From the NCBI GenBank assembly GCA_040387375.1, contig JAZKDW010000050.1, positions 62,001 to 126,000 of the forward strand: a DNA stretch of 64,000 nt, read 5' to 3'. The notes below the pieces were generated by a model. It was not told the origin of the DNA. It was given only the letters and a program-made list of their open reading frames with translations, and did not search any database. This document shows, piece after piece, positions 42,798-51,675 of this stretch. Made by a program: the position numbers and the translations under genes. The stretch's first letter is position 1; each line of letters begins with the position of its first letter. The DNA comes from JAZKDW01 sp040387375 (GTDB lineage: Bacteria > Pseudomonadota > Gammaproteobacteria > Burkholderiales > Burkholderiaceae_D).

Positions 42798-43450
42798 TTC
42801 TTGACTCCCTTCTGGTCTCCCGCTGCCTTGCGCTGCGCGGATACTTCATCCTTGTCCAGATAGCGAAATGTCTTCGCTACCGCTTCCAGGGTCAGCACAT
42901 TGTCTTTGGCGGCGACCAGGCTCATGTTGTTCAGGGTTACGATGCGCGGCAGATTTGCGATATCGCTGGAAAATGCGCCTACGTCATGATAATTGCCAGT
43001 TACCTTGATTTCGATAGGCAGCTCGGCATAATAATCCTTGACCACTACCTGTCCCGGCTTGAACAGTTCAAATTGCAATCCGCGTCCCAGGCCCGCCTGA
43101 TTGATATCGGACAGTAGCGCATCCATTTCCGCCTTGCTTGGCAACTGTTTCTCCAGGGTCGCGACATATTCACCAACCTGCTCTTTTTGTTTGCGCAAGC
43201 CTTCAAGGTTAACCGTCTGCTGGATCTTGGTTTTGTAAGCCTCTTTCAGCTTGACCTCTTCCTGCACACCAAGATCGAGTTCTTCGAGCTGGGCATTCCA
43301 ATATAAAAACCATCCCACCGCGACAACCGCCACCAGCACGCCGACACCGCACAATGCACGGGGGAAAAATGGCCATTGGCCCGGATGCCGGCCATTCAAG
43401 CCGCGAAATTGCGCGCTGAACGAGTCCCCTAGATTCTTCAAATCTGCCAT
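42794..43450 (-). CDS. pilO: PilO, type IV pilus inner-membrane alignment protein
   Basis: A 218-residue bitopic protein with a short cytoplasmic start, one membrane helix (about 31-50), a coiled-coil (about 55-100) and a ferredoxin-like periplasmic domain (LFKPGQVVVKDYYAELPIEIKVTGNYHDVGAF). PilO dimerises with PilN. It begins 15 bases after the pilN stop. Confidence 0.95.
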   Translation of the reverse strand: MADLKNLGDSFSAQFRGLNGRHPGQWPFFPRALCGVGVLVAVVAVGWFLYWNAQLEELDLGVQEEVKLKEAYKTKIQQTVNLEGLRKQKEQVGEYVATLEKQLPSKAEMDALLSDINQAGLGRGLQFELFKPGQVVVKDYYAELPIEIKVTGNYHDVGAFSSDIANLPRIVTLNNMSLVAAKDNVLTLEAVAKTFRYLDKDEVSAQRKAAGDQKGVKK

Positions 43451-43465
43451 GGTGCATCTCTCATA

Positions 43466-44137
43466 TCATGGTTTCTTCAGCGTATTGGCTGCTGGCGTGA
43501 CGTTGGCGGCCGCGCCTGCAGCCAGCTGCGCCGGTGCAGCGGCTACTGCTTGCGCTTGAGCTTGAGCTTGCGCCTGATCACGCGGTCGTTTTATGCCAAC
43601 GTTGATGATGAAGTCGAAAACTTTCTTTGCGTCTTTTCCTTGCCCAACGCCCGTTGACTTGATTTCAATCAGATCCGGACGCTCGAGCCATGGGGAATTA
43701 TTACTGAAGTTGCGCAGGAGTTCGGAAACCCGTTCGTTCGATTGCGCATAACCATTGATCACCACACGCTGGCCATTTTGCTTGAATGATCGCAGATAGA
43801 TCCCTTCCGGAACCTGCTTGACCAGCTCATCCATCAGATACACTGGCTGATTGCGATCCCCTTGCAAATCTTCCACTGCCTGTTGACGTGCGATGAGCGC
43901 TTCAATCTCTTGCTTGAGGGTCGCGATTTCCTTGATTTGCCCATCAAGCCGGGTATTTTCAGCTTTGATGAAGGCATTTTTCTCATTTTGATTTGAAATC
44001 ATATTCGCAATAAAACCACCGACTGCCAGCACGATTACCCCGCCCATCACTGCTGCCATCACCAGCATTGAAAAAAACGCGGTCTTGCGCAGTTTGCGTT
44101 TCGCTTCCCTGTGCGGAAGCAGGTTAATTTTGATCAT
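43466..44137 (-). CDS. pilN: PilN, type IV pilus inner-membrane alignment protein
   Basis: A 223-residue bitopic protein. It starts MIKINLLPHREAKRK, the conserved cytoplasmic INLLP motif that binds PilM. A membrane helix follows (about 20-43), then a coiled-coil (about 50-80) and a periplasmic domain with QVPEGIYLRSFKQNGQRVVINGYAQSN. The end carries an extra Gln/Ala-rich repeat (AQAQAQAQAVAAAPAQ), which is unusual and likely flexible. It overlaps pilM by one base (TGATG). Confidence 0.95.
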   Translation of the reverse strand: MIKINLLPHREAKRKLRKTAFFSMLVMAAVMGGVIVLAVGGFIANMISNQNEKNAFIKAENTRLDGQIKEIATLKQEIEALIARQQAVEDLQGDRNQPVYLMDELVKQVPEGIYLRSFKQNGQRVVINGYAQSNERVSELLRNFSNNSPWLERPDLIEIKSTGVGQGKDAKKVFDFIINVGIKRPRDQAQAQAQAQAVAAAPAQLAAGAAANVTPAANTLKKP

Positions 44138-45216
44138 CAGTCAAATCTCCGCAAGGCCAGGCCGCATGCAATCAAATAGGCCGGGGCATCAATCCGCAAC
44201 TGTTTTTCCTTTACGGTCGACGCCAGTTGCATGCCCTTGAAAGGGCTCACCACAGAAGTCGAAATTTGCGTACGGGTCGCAACAATGTCCACCAGACCGG
44301 GAATCACTGCTGAACCTCCAGCCAAGAATATCTGATTGATCCGGGTGTAAGGCGTTGAGGTAAAGAAAAATTGTATTGCGCGCGTCACTTCCAGTGCGGC
44401 GCTTTCGAGGAAGGGGTCCAGCACGGTGGTTTCATAATCGTCCGGCAAGTCACCCGATTTTTTCTTTTTCTCCGCGTCGTCCTGCGAGAGGCCATAGGCG
44501 CGCACGATATCCTGCGTCAATTGATTGCCGCCAAAGGGCTGCTCCCGCTCATAGAGCGGCTGGCCGTCAAGCAATACTGAAATATGGGTGATTTGCGCGC
44601 CGATTTGAAACAGGGCAACGATCTGACCCTGCCCCCCTTTGGGCAATTGTGCGGTGATACGTTCGATGGCTGCGCGCGCCGCATAGGATTCAATATCCAT
44701 CACGCTAGGCTTCAGTCCGGCCGCTTCGGCGACCGCTACCCGATCTTCAACCTTTTCCTTGCGTGTCGCAGCCAGCAGCACTTCAACATCGTCGGGAGAA
44801 TTGGGCAATGGCCCGATGACATCAAAATCCAGGCTGACTTCATCCAGTGCAAAGGGAATGTACTGGTTGGCCTCGCTTTCGACCTGGACTTCGAGCTCCT
44901 CCTCCGAAAGCCCGCCCGGGAGGATGATTTTTTTTGTGATGACGGATGCCGCAGGCATGCCTAATGCGACCAGTTTGGCGCGTGTACCGCTTTTTTCCCA
45001 GACCCGCCGCACCGCTTCTGACACCTGTTCGATGTTTTCAATGTTGCCATCCACGATCGCGCCGCGCGGCAATGGCTCCATCGCATAACGTTCAAGGCGT
45101 AACTCGTCTTTGGAAAGTTCGGTTAATTCGACCAGCTTGACGCCTGATGTGCTGATATCCAAACCGACTAACGGGGCATTTTTCTTACCGAATAAAGATC
45201 CGAGATCTAAAGCCAA
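44137..45216 (-). CDS. pilM: PilM, cytoplasmic actin-like type IV pilus protein
   Basis: A 359-residue actin-like ATPase that binds PilN on the cytoplasmic face. VGLDISTSGVKLVELTELSKD carries the first phosphate loop, and the FLAGGSAVIPGL motif is the adenosine site. The reading frame is open to a TTG at 45240, but the TTG at 45216 is better: AGGGGAG lies eight bases upstream and the product begins MALDLGSLFGKKNAPLVG, which matches the usual PilM start. It is the first gene of the pilMNOPQ block. Confidence 0.95.
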   Translation of the reverse strand: MALDLGSLFGKKNAPLVGLDISTSGVKLVELTELSKDELRLERYAMEPLPRGAIVDGNIENIEQVSEAVRRVWEKSGTRAKLVALGMPAASVITKKIILPGGLSEEELEVQVESEANQYIPFALDEVSLDFDVIGPLPNSPDDVEVLLAATRKEKVEDRVAVAEAAGLKPSVMDIESYAARAAIERITAQLPKGGQGQIVALFQIGAQITHISVLLDGQPLYEREQPFGGNQLTQDIVRAYGLSQDDAEKKKKSGDLPDDYETTVLDPFLESAALEVTRAIQFFFTSTPYTRINQIFLAGGSAVIPGLVDIVATRTQISTSVVSPFKGMQLASTVKEKQLRIDAPAYLIACGLALRRFD

Positions 45217-45240
45217 AAGTGATTCTCCCCTGTGACGCAA

Positions 45241-45535
45241 TTCTCGTGTGAACGCAGCGTGATGTCGCTTGTCTAATCGGGAATAAGAAGGCTGCCACCA
45301 AAAAACTGTTTAAAAACCATTGTTTAGGTGACATTTATAAAACGTTACATTAAATCCTAGCAATAAGCATTCACGGCTGTAAAGCACTTTCCGACGGGGA
45401 AATTGCATTTGCGTTGCCAAAATCCCACGTTCTAACGTTTACCACAAGTAATTCCACCAGATTCAATTGGTAGTTTTACGGTGGCCAGCGCATTTCTACC
45501 AGCCCGGCATGTTACTTTCTCCAGTTACGTGCCGT
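45241..45535. other. Divergent intergenic region between pilM and ponA
   Basis: About 300 AT-rich bases without a gene. It holds the probable pilM promoter and leads into the ponA -10 box; nothing else is recognised in it. Confidence 0.5.
45334..45363 (-). promoter_or_regulatory. Probable promoter of pilMNOPQ
   Basis: On the minus strand TTGCTA (45363-45358) and TATAAA (45339-45334) are 18 bases apart, giving a leader of about 110 bases to the pilM TTG. Confidence 0.5.
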
Positions 45536-45590
45536 TATAATGATTCGGAACAAAGTGTTCCCTAAGATTTCCCACTTCTCCATTCCGAAT
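45536..45590 (+). promoter_or_regulatory. ponA -10 box and inverted repeat over the start codon
   Basis: A consensus TATAAT (45536-45541) with a poor -35 is followed by ATTCGGAA (45543-45550) and its inverted copy TTCCGAAT (45583-45590), which runs into the ponA ATG. No purine-rich ribosome site is seen between them. Confidence 0.45.
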
Positions 45591-47949
45591 GACTTCATCT
45601 ACATCAACCGGTGGTACCTCACGGAAAGCGCCGAAGAAGCAGTTCAGCATATTCTCACGCATTGTGCTTGGCGTGGTGGGTGTTCTGGCCGGCCTTGCGG
45701 TGATCGGCGTCTTGCTGATCGGTTTCATGCTCGCCTTGGCCTATCCGAATTTGCCGGCGCTTGATTCGCTGACTGATTACCGGCCTAAAATCCCGCTGCG
45801 GATATTTTCGGCGGATAACGTCCTGATCGGCGAATTCGGCGAAGAACGACGCAACGTGGTGCGTTTCAAGGATATCCCTGATGTAATGAAACAAGCGGTC
45901 CTGGCGATTGAAGATGACCGCTTTTACGAACACGGCGGTGTCGACTATTTCGGCATCGTGCGTGCCACCCTGCATAATCTGGCGGGCGGCGCCAAACAAG
46001 GTGCATCGACCATCACGCAGCAGGTAGCGCGCAATTTTTTCTTGTCCAGCGAGCAGACCCTCAAGCGCAAGCTGTATGAAATTCTATTGGCCTGGAAAAT
46101 CGAAGAAAGCCTGTCGAAGGACCAGATCCTCGAGGTTTACATGAACCAGATCTATCTGGGCCAACGTGCGTACGGCTTTTCCTCGGCCGCGCAAATTTAT
46201 TTCGGCAAGCAGCTCGCCGATATCACGGTGGCCGAAGCCGCAATGCTGGCCGGCCTGCCCAAAGCGCCATCAAGATACAATCCCGTCGTCAATCCGAAGC
46301 GCGCGGCAACCCGGCAGCAGTACATCCTGAAGCGCATGCATGATCTGGGGTACATCACCCCTGCGCAGTACGACAAAGCCAAAAATGAAGAACTGAAAAT
46401 CAAAATGGATAGCAATGAATTTGGTGTTCACGCTGAATACGTTGCCGAAATGACGCGCCAACTGGTTTATGAACAATTCAAGGAAGAAACCTATACGCGC
46501 GGCCTGAATGTGTTCACCACGATCACAAAGTCCGACCAGGACGCTGCTTACATCGCATTGCGGCGCGGCGTCATGGACTACGAAAAGCGGCATGGATATC
46601 GTGGCCCCGAAGGTTACCTTGAGATTCCGGCGGCCAAGGACGAGGCCGACGATGCGATCGAAACCGAACTCGCCGATCACGCCGACAGTGACGACCTGGT
46701 TGCTGCCGTGGTGTTAAGCGCGACACCAAAAAACATACGTGCGGTGCTGGCGTCGGGCGAGGAAATCAGCATCAGCGGCGCTGGCCTGAGTTTTGCCACC
46801 AATCTCCTCAGCGACAAGGCGCCTCCCAATCGCCGCGTCAAGCGCGGCGCCATTATCCGCGTAACGCAAGAGGGCAGCGACTGGTTTATTACGCAGATGC
46901 CTGAAGTGGAATCGGCATTTGTCGCCGCCAGTACCGAGGATGGTGCGATTCGCGCATTGGTGGGCGGATTTGATTTCAATCGAAATAAATTCAATCACGT
47001 CACGCAGGCCTGGCGCCAGCCCGGGTCCTCGTTCAAGCCGTTCATTTATTCCGCCTCTCTCGAAAAAGGCTTGTCACCGGCGACCATCATCAACGACTCG
47101 CCGATTACCTTCGATGCCGGACAGACCGGCGGACAGTCATGGGAACCAAAAAATTACGACGGCAAGTATGACGGTCCGATGACGATGCGCAAGGGCCTGA
47201 CCAAGTCGAAGAACATGGTCTCCATTCGCATTCTGAATAAAGTCGGCGCCAAGTACGGCCAGGAATACGCAACACGTTTCGGCTTCGATGCGGACAAAAA
47301 TCCACCTTACCTGACGCTGGCGCTGGGAGCGGGCGCAGTGACGCCTCTGCAGATGGCGGGAGCTTATGCGGTGTTTGCCAACGGCGGTTATAAAGTCAGT
47401 CCTTACCTTATTTCCAGGATTACCGATGCCAGTGGCAGGGTATTGTCTGAAGTTACGCCGGATAAAGCGGGTGATGAGGCAAATCGCGTGATCGATGCCC
47501 GCAATGCCTACATGATGGATAGCATGCTGAAAGACGTGGTCAAATTTGGTACCGCGACCAAGGCGCTGGTATTGAAACGTCCGGATATCGCGGGCAAAAC
47601 CGGCACCACCAACGATTCGATCGATGCCTGGTTTGCAGGTTACCAGTCAAAACTGGTCGGCATTGCGTGGATCGGCTTCGACCAGCCGAAAAATCTTGGC
47701 AACCGGGAAACCGGTGGTGGCCTTGCCTTGCCGATCTGGATCGGATACATGCAGAAAGCCTTGAAAAACGTCCCGGTCGACGAGCGGCCCGTGCCGGAAG
47801 GTTTGATGCAGGCTGGCAGCGAATATTTTTATGCGGAATATCCGCCAGGAACGGGCGTTCGCAGTCTTGGCGTCGGCGAGAGAGCACCTGGCGAAAACCC
47901 TTCCGAGGCGGAGAAAAAGAAGGATGAAGTGAAGAATGAACTGTTTTGA
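45589..47949 (+). CDS. ponA: PonA, penicillin-binding protein 1A (bifunctional transglycosylase/transpeptidase)
   Basis: A class A PBP of 786 residues that polymerises and crosslinks peptidoglycan. A cytoplasmic Thr/Ser-rich start precedes one membrane helix (about 24-46). The GT51 transglycosylase domain shows the catalytic Glu in AIEDDRFYEHGGVDYFG and GASTITQQVARNFFLS. An OB-like insert follows, then the transpeptidase domain with SSFK (SxxK), SKN (SxN) and GKTGTTN (KTG box). pilM and ponA are divergent neighbours, as in other proteobacteria. Confidence 0.98.
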   Translation: MTSSTSTGGTSRKAPKKQFSIFSRIVLGVVGVLAGLAVIGVLLIGFMLALAYPNLPALDSLTDYRPKIPLRIFSADNVLIGEFGEERRNVVRFKDIPDVMKQAVLAIEDDRFYEHGGVDYFGIVRATLHNLAGGAKQGASTITQQVARNFFLSSEQTLKRKLYEILLAWKIEESLSKDQILEVYMNQIYLGQRAYGFSSAAQIYFGKQLADITVAEAAMLAGLPKAPSRYNPVVNPKRAATRQQYILKRMHDLGYITPAQYDKAKNEELKIKMDSNEFGVHAEYVAEMTRQLVYEQFKEETYTRGLNVFTTITKSDQDAAYIALRRGVMDYEKRHGYRGPEGYLEIPAAKDEADDAIETELADHADSDDLVAAVVLSATPKNIRAVLASGEEISISGAGLSFATNLLSDKAPPNRRVKRGAIIRVTQEGSDWFITQMPEVESAFVAASTEDGAIRALVGGFDFNRNKFNHVTQAWRQPGSSFKPFIYSASLEKGLSPATIINDSPITFDAGQTGGQSWEPKNYDGKYDGPMTMRKGLTKSKNMVSIRILNKVGAKYGQEYATRFGFDADKNPPYLTLALGAGAVTPLQMAGAYAVFANGGYKVSPYLISRITDASGRVLSEVTPDKAGDEANRVIDARNAYMMDSMLKDVVKFGTATKALVLKRPDIAGKTGTTNDSIDAWFAGYQSKLVGIAWIGFDQPKNLGNRETGGGLALPIWIGYMQKALKNVPVDERPVPEGLMQAGSEYFYAEYPPGTGVRSLGVGERAPGENPSEAEKKKDEVKNELF

Positions 47950-47982
47950 GCTGGCGCCGGGATCAGGCCGGGAAAATCTCTC

Positions 47983-48321
47983 TTAATCGCCCGGCTCAAG
48001 ATGCATTAAAACACCGCCCTGCTGCGTCACCATCCCGGACAAGGCCGCAAACAACTCCGATCCGTCGCGGGTATTCACCCATACATTGCCCTCTCGCTTG
48101 TAGTGGAAACCGCCGGATTTTGCGGCGATCCACATTTCTTTCATCGGCGCCTGGCTATTGATAATGATTTTCGAGCCGTTGTCGACAAATTCGATCTCCA
48201 GTACGTTGCCGCTGCGACTGCATTCAACATCAAGATCTGTAGTATCCGCAGCCTGTTCCAGCGAAGTTTCGATGGTATTGAGTGTTGACTCGGCCAGGTC
48301 CAGGAATTCTGATTCTGTCAT
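47983..48321 (-). CDS. cyaY: CyaY, frataxin-like iron-sulfur cluster assembly protein
   Basis: A 112-residue bacterial frataxin that binds iron and modulates the IscS-IscU machinery. The acidic first helix (TESEFLDLAESTLNTIETSLE) and the beta-sheet with LEIEFVDNGSKIIINSQAPMKEMWIAAKSGGFHY are typical. The frame is open four codons further, but ATG at 48321 is the usual start. It stands head to head with lptM, only 28 bases apart. Confidence 0.96.
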   Translation of the reverse strand: MTESEFLDLAESTLNTIETSLEQAADTTDLDVECSRSGNVLEIEFVDNGSKIIINSQAPMKEMWIAAKSGGFHYKREGNVWVNTRDGSELFAALSGMVTQQGGVLMHLEPGD

Positions 48322-48349
48322 GCTACACTCCAATGTGTTTTCCTAATCC

Positions 48350-48562
48350 ATGATTCTAATCGTGAACGCCATTCTTGAGTTACAGCGCACCATCGCCATC
48401 CCCGCCGCGTTTTCCCTGCTGGGCCTGCTCGCTGCCTGCGGCCAGACCGGTCCGCTGACCTTGCCGGCCAAACCAGTGCCGGCCGTCAGTCCGTCACAAA
48501 CGACGGTGCCGCCGGCGCCCGCACAGGCACCCGCAGTCTCTCCCACTCCTGTTTCTAAATAA
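48350..48562 (+). CDS. lptM: LptM-like small lipoprotein upstream of lysA
   Basis: A 70-residue lipoprotein. The signal ends in LLAAC with lipidated Cys30, and the mature part begins CGQTGPLTLP, the conserved motif of the LptM (YifL) family that helps LptD mature; the rest is a Pro/Ala-rich tail. In many proteobacteria the gene lies between cyaY and lysA, as here. A GTG at 48362 is an alternative start. lysA begins 11 bases after its stop. Confidence 0.85.
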   Translation: MILIVNAILELQRTIAIPAAFSLLGLLAACGQTGPLTLPAKPVPAVSPSQTTVPPAPAQAPAVSPTPVSK

Positions 48563-48573
48563 ACCGCCTTAAC

Positions 48574-49857
48574 ATGTCGCATTTTTCTTATCAAGACGGC
48601 CTGCTGCTGGCTGAAAAAACGCCTCTGGCTGATATCGCCCGGCAATTCGGCACGCCGACATACGTTTATTCAAAAGCGGCGCTGGTGGAAAATTTTTCTG
48701 CCTACGCCGACGCTTGCAAACGGCATTCGCCTGCTGAAGATTCGGCGCTGATCTGTTATTCGGTCAAGTCCAATTCCAATCTTGCGGTACTGAGCCTGCT
48801 CGGCAATCTCGGTTCCGGCTTCGACATCGTGTCGGGAGGTGAATTGCTGCGCGTGCTTGCGGCAGGTGGCGATCCACGCAAGGTGATTTTCTCCGGCGTC
48901 GGCAAATCACGCGATGAAATACACCTGGCGCTGTCGCATGACATCTTGTGTTTTAACGTCGAATCCATTCCGGAACTGCACCGCCTGAACGAGATCGCGG
49001 GCGCCCTGGGCAAAAAAGCGCCGGTCTCGCTACGGGTCAATCCTGACGTCGATGCAAAAACCCATCCCTATATCTCGACTGGCCTGAAAGACAATAAATT
49101 CGGCGTTGCCTATGAAGACGCACTCGCCGCTTACCGCACGGCGGCGCAGCTGCCGCACTTGCAGGTAGTCGGCATCGATTGCCATATCGGATCGCAATTG
49201 CTGGATGATGCGCCGCTGCTGGAAGCGCTCGACAAAGTCATTGAACTGATCGATCAGCTCGCGTCCGAAGACATCCATTTGCACCATCTGGACATCGGCG
49301 GTGGCATCGGCATTACGTATGCCGATGAGAAGCCAGTCGCAGTCGGCGATTATCTCGGCCGCCTGTTCGCCAAGGTTCATGCATGGCGCAGCGCGAAATT
49401 CCAGGGCGCACCCATCAAGTTACTGTTCGAGCCTGGCCGGTCGATCGTTGGCAATGCAGGTGTGTTACTGACGGAAATACAGTACCTGAAACACGGCGCA
49501 ACAAAAAATTTCGCCGTGGTGGATGCCGCCATGAACGATCTGATGCGGCCCGCGATGTACGACGCATGGCACGGCGTGCAGGCGGTCGAACTGCGGACCG
49601 CATCTGCCCAGACTTACGACATCGTCGGGCCGATTTGCGAATCGGGCGACTGGCTGGCACGCTCCCGCTCACTGGCAATTGCCGAAGGCGATCTGCTGGC
49701 GATCATGTCGGCTGGCGCGTATGGCATGACGATGGCCTCCAATTACAATACGCGCGGCCGTGCGGCGGAAATCATGGTCGATGGCGAACAGGCCCACCAG
49801 ATTCGCAAGCGCGAAGAGGCCGCTGATTTGTTTGCCCTGGAATCGATTCCCGAATAA
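48574..49857 (+). CDS. lysA: LysA, diaminopimelate decarboxylase
   Basis: A PLP-dependent fold III enzyme (427 residues) that makes lysine from meso-diaminopimelate. The PLP lysine is Lys65 in CYSVKSNSN. GSGFDIVSGGEL, HIGSQLLD, DIGGGIGI, FEPGRSIVGNAG and the CESGDWLA motif with the catalytic Cys of the neighbouring subunit are all present. Normal length. It is co-directional with lptM. Confidence 0.98.
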   Translation: MSHFSYQDGLLLAEKTPLADIARQFGTPTYVYSKAALVENFSAYADACKRHSPAEDSALICYSVKSNSNLAVLSLLGNLGSGFDIVSGGELLRVLAAGGDPRKVIFSGVGKSRDEIHLALSHDILCFNVESIPELHRLNEIAGALGKKAPVSLRVNPDVDAKTHPYISTGLKDNKFGVAYEDALAAYRTAAQLPHLQVVGIDCHIGSQLLDDAPLLEALDKVIELIDQLASEDIHLHHLDIGGGIGITYADEKPVAVGDYLGRLFAKVHAWRSAKFQGAPIKLLFEPGRSIVGNAGVLLTEIQYLKHGATKNFAVVDAAMNDLMRPAMYDAWHGVQAVELRTASAQTYDIVGPICESGDWLARSRSLAIAEGDLLAIMSAGAYGMTMASNYNTRGRAAEIMVDGEQAHQIRKREEAADLFALESIPE

Positions 49858-49868
49858 CTCCCGGCGGC

Positions 49869-49902
49869 GCTGACGACCGGGCAATCAAGATTTGTCGTCA
49901 GC
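49869..49902. terminator. Inverted repeat between lysA and msrQ
   Basis: A 9-bp perfect inverted repeat (49869-49877 with 49894-49902) begins 12 bases after the lysA stop and reaches the msrQ stop region. There is no clear T-run on either strand, so it is a weak, possibly shared terminator. Confidence 0.35.
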
Positions 49903-50539
49903 CCGCCTTGGGACTGCTTGCGCGTTTTTGCGGTGACGCCGGCACGAAGCGCCAATAGGCCCGCATCAGCAGTAATATCGCCACGATGCTGCCAAACAAA
50001 ATGGGCTGCGCAAAATCATTCTTGCCTGCTTTCATCCACCAGAAATGCAGTATGCCCAGCGGAGCAATTACATAAATTGCCCGATGCAGCCACTGCCAAC
50101 GCTTGCCGCCAAGCCGCCGCACCATGGCGTTGGTGCTGGTGATCGCCAGTGGAATTAACAATACAAATGCGATGAAACCAACGGTGATGAATGGACGCTT
50201 GATGACATCCTTGAACATCGCCGACACATCGAAAAAGTGATCAAACCACAGGAAAGTCGTGAAATGCAGCGCCGCATAAAAGAATGCAAACAGCCCCAGC
50301 ATGCGGCGCAACCTGATTAACCAGTTCCACTTGCTCAATCGCCGCAGCGGTGTCACCGCCAGGGTAATGCACAGAAAATAGAGCGTCCAGTCGCCAGTAT
50401 TGCGCGTAATGAATTCGACCGGATTGGCGCCGAGCTGGTCGGTGAAGGTAAACAGCACCAGGCGGGCAAATGGCAGCAGTGCCGCAATAAATAATATTGC
50501 CTTGAAAATGGCAAACTGCCTGGAGGCGGGATTGAACAT
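49898..50539 (-). CDS. msrQ: MsrQ, haem-binding inner-membrane subunit of the MsrPQ system
   Basis: An inner-membrane b-type haem protein of about 213 residues with six helices of the ferric reductase-like fold. It passes electrons from the respiratory chain to MsrP, which repairs methionine sulfoxide in periplasmic proteins. RNTGDWTLYFLCITLAVTPLR, FFYAALHFTTFLWFDH and WLHRAIYVIAPLGILHFWW carry the haem-ligand histidines. A TTG at 50560 overlaps the msrP stop, but ATG at 50539 (MFNPASRQ) fits the family better. Confidence 0.94.
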   Translation of the reverse strand: MFNPASRQFAIFKAILFIAALLPFARLVLFTFTDQLGANPVEFITRNTGDWTLYFLCITLAVTPLRRLSKWNWLIRLRRMLGLFAFFYAALHFTTFLWFDHFFDVSAMFKDVIKRPFITVGFIAFVLLIPLAITSTNAMVRRLGGKRWQWLHRAIYVIAPLGILHFWWMKAGKNDFAQPILFGSIVAILLLMRAYWRFVPASPQKRASSPKAG

Positions 50540-50556
50540 GGCGCTATATTCCGGCG

Positions 50557-51537
50557 TCAAATGAATTTCTTCAAATCCAGGCCTTTGTATAACGACGCGA
50601 CTTCGTTATAACCATTGAACATCAGTGTCTTGCGTTTCTTCGCGAATAATCCATCGTCACCGATGCGGCGCTCGGTCGCCTGCGACCAGCGCGGATGATC
50701 GACTTCGGGATTAACATTGGAATAAAAGCCATATTCTGACGGCGCCGCGACATTCCACGCGGTTTTCGGCTGATCCCGGGTAAAGCGGATCTTGACGATG
50801 GACTTGGCCGATTTGAATCCGTACTTCCAGGGCACCACAAGCCGCACAGGCGCGCCGTTTTGTTTCGGCAGCACTTCGCCATACATTCCCAGGCTTAACA
50901 GCGTGAGCGGATGATTGGCCTCATCCAGACGCAAGCCCTCGACATACGGCCACTCCAGTACCGGGCTGCCCAGGCCGGGCATTTGTTTTTTGTCCGCCAG
51001 CGAAATGAATTCAACGTATTTTGCATTACCGGTCGGCTCGACTTTCTTGATCAATTCGGACAGTGAATAGCCTATCCATGGGATCACCATCGACCAGCCT
51101 TCCACGCAGCGCAGCCGGTAAATCCGCTCTTCCAGCGGCGCCAGTTTCAGCAGGCTGTCCAGATCGAGCGTCATCGGTTTTTTGACTTCACCTTCGATTG
51201 TCACTGTCCAGGGCCGCGTCCTGAGGGTATCCGCGTATTTGGCAGGATCCGCCTTGTCGGTGCCGAATTCGTAGAAATTATTGTAAGTGGTCGCATCCTT
51301 GTAAGCGCTCTGCTTATCCATCACGACGAAGGCGGGATTGGCTTTTGCCGCCAGCTTCTGGGCGCCCGCCGACTGCGCGAATGCGTCGCGGGAAGCCATT
51401 TCCAGCAAGGACGCGCTGGCGATCGAACCGAGGGCAAGCTGCCTGATGAAGGTGCGGCGCGATTCGAAGATCTCGCGTGGGGTGATGTCGGAGGAGAGCG
51501 GCAGATCTATGCCTTGAGGACTGCGTTTAATCAACAT
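50557..51537 (-). CDS. msrP: MsrP, periplasmic protein-methionine-sulfoxide reductase (molybdopterin)
   Basis: A 326-residue molybdoenzyme exported by the Tat path; the twin-arginine motif is SRRTFIRQLAL (Arg27-Arg28). The molybdenum ligand is Cys144 in RLRCVEGWSMVIPW. The oxidoreductase molybdopterin-binding domain covers most of the protein and ends in GYNEVASLYKGLDLKKF. It precedes msrQ in the same operon. About 140 bases without visible features separate it from ccsA. Confidence 0.96.
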   Translation of the reverse strand: MLIKRSPQGIDLPLSSDITPREIFESRRTFIRQLALGSIASASLLEMASRDAFAQSAGAQKLAAKANPAFVVMDKQSAYKDATTYNNFYEFGTDKADPAKYADTLRTRPWTVTIEGEVKKPMTLDLDSLLKLAPLEERIYRLRCVEGWSMVIPWIGYSLSELIKKVEPTGNAKYVEFISLADKKQMPGLGSPVLEWPYVEGLRLDEANHPLTLLSLGMYGEVLPKQNGAPVRLVVPWKYGFKSAKSIVKIRFTRDQPKTAWNVAAPSEYGFYSNVNPEVDHPRWSQATERRIGDDGLFAKKRKTLMFNGYNEVASLYKGLDLKKFI

Positions 51538-51675
51538 TGCGGCTCCTGATGATGGTTTTCATGTAGGCATTAGTCTTTTTAACTACGCCAACCTTACACG
51601 AATACCATCAAAAGCGCAGGCCGCAGCCATGTTGTTACCGCAGCTGCGCCTGAGCGCCAGGCGCAGCGGGATAAT

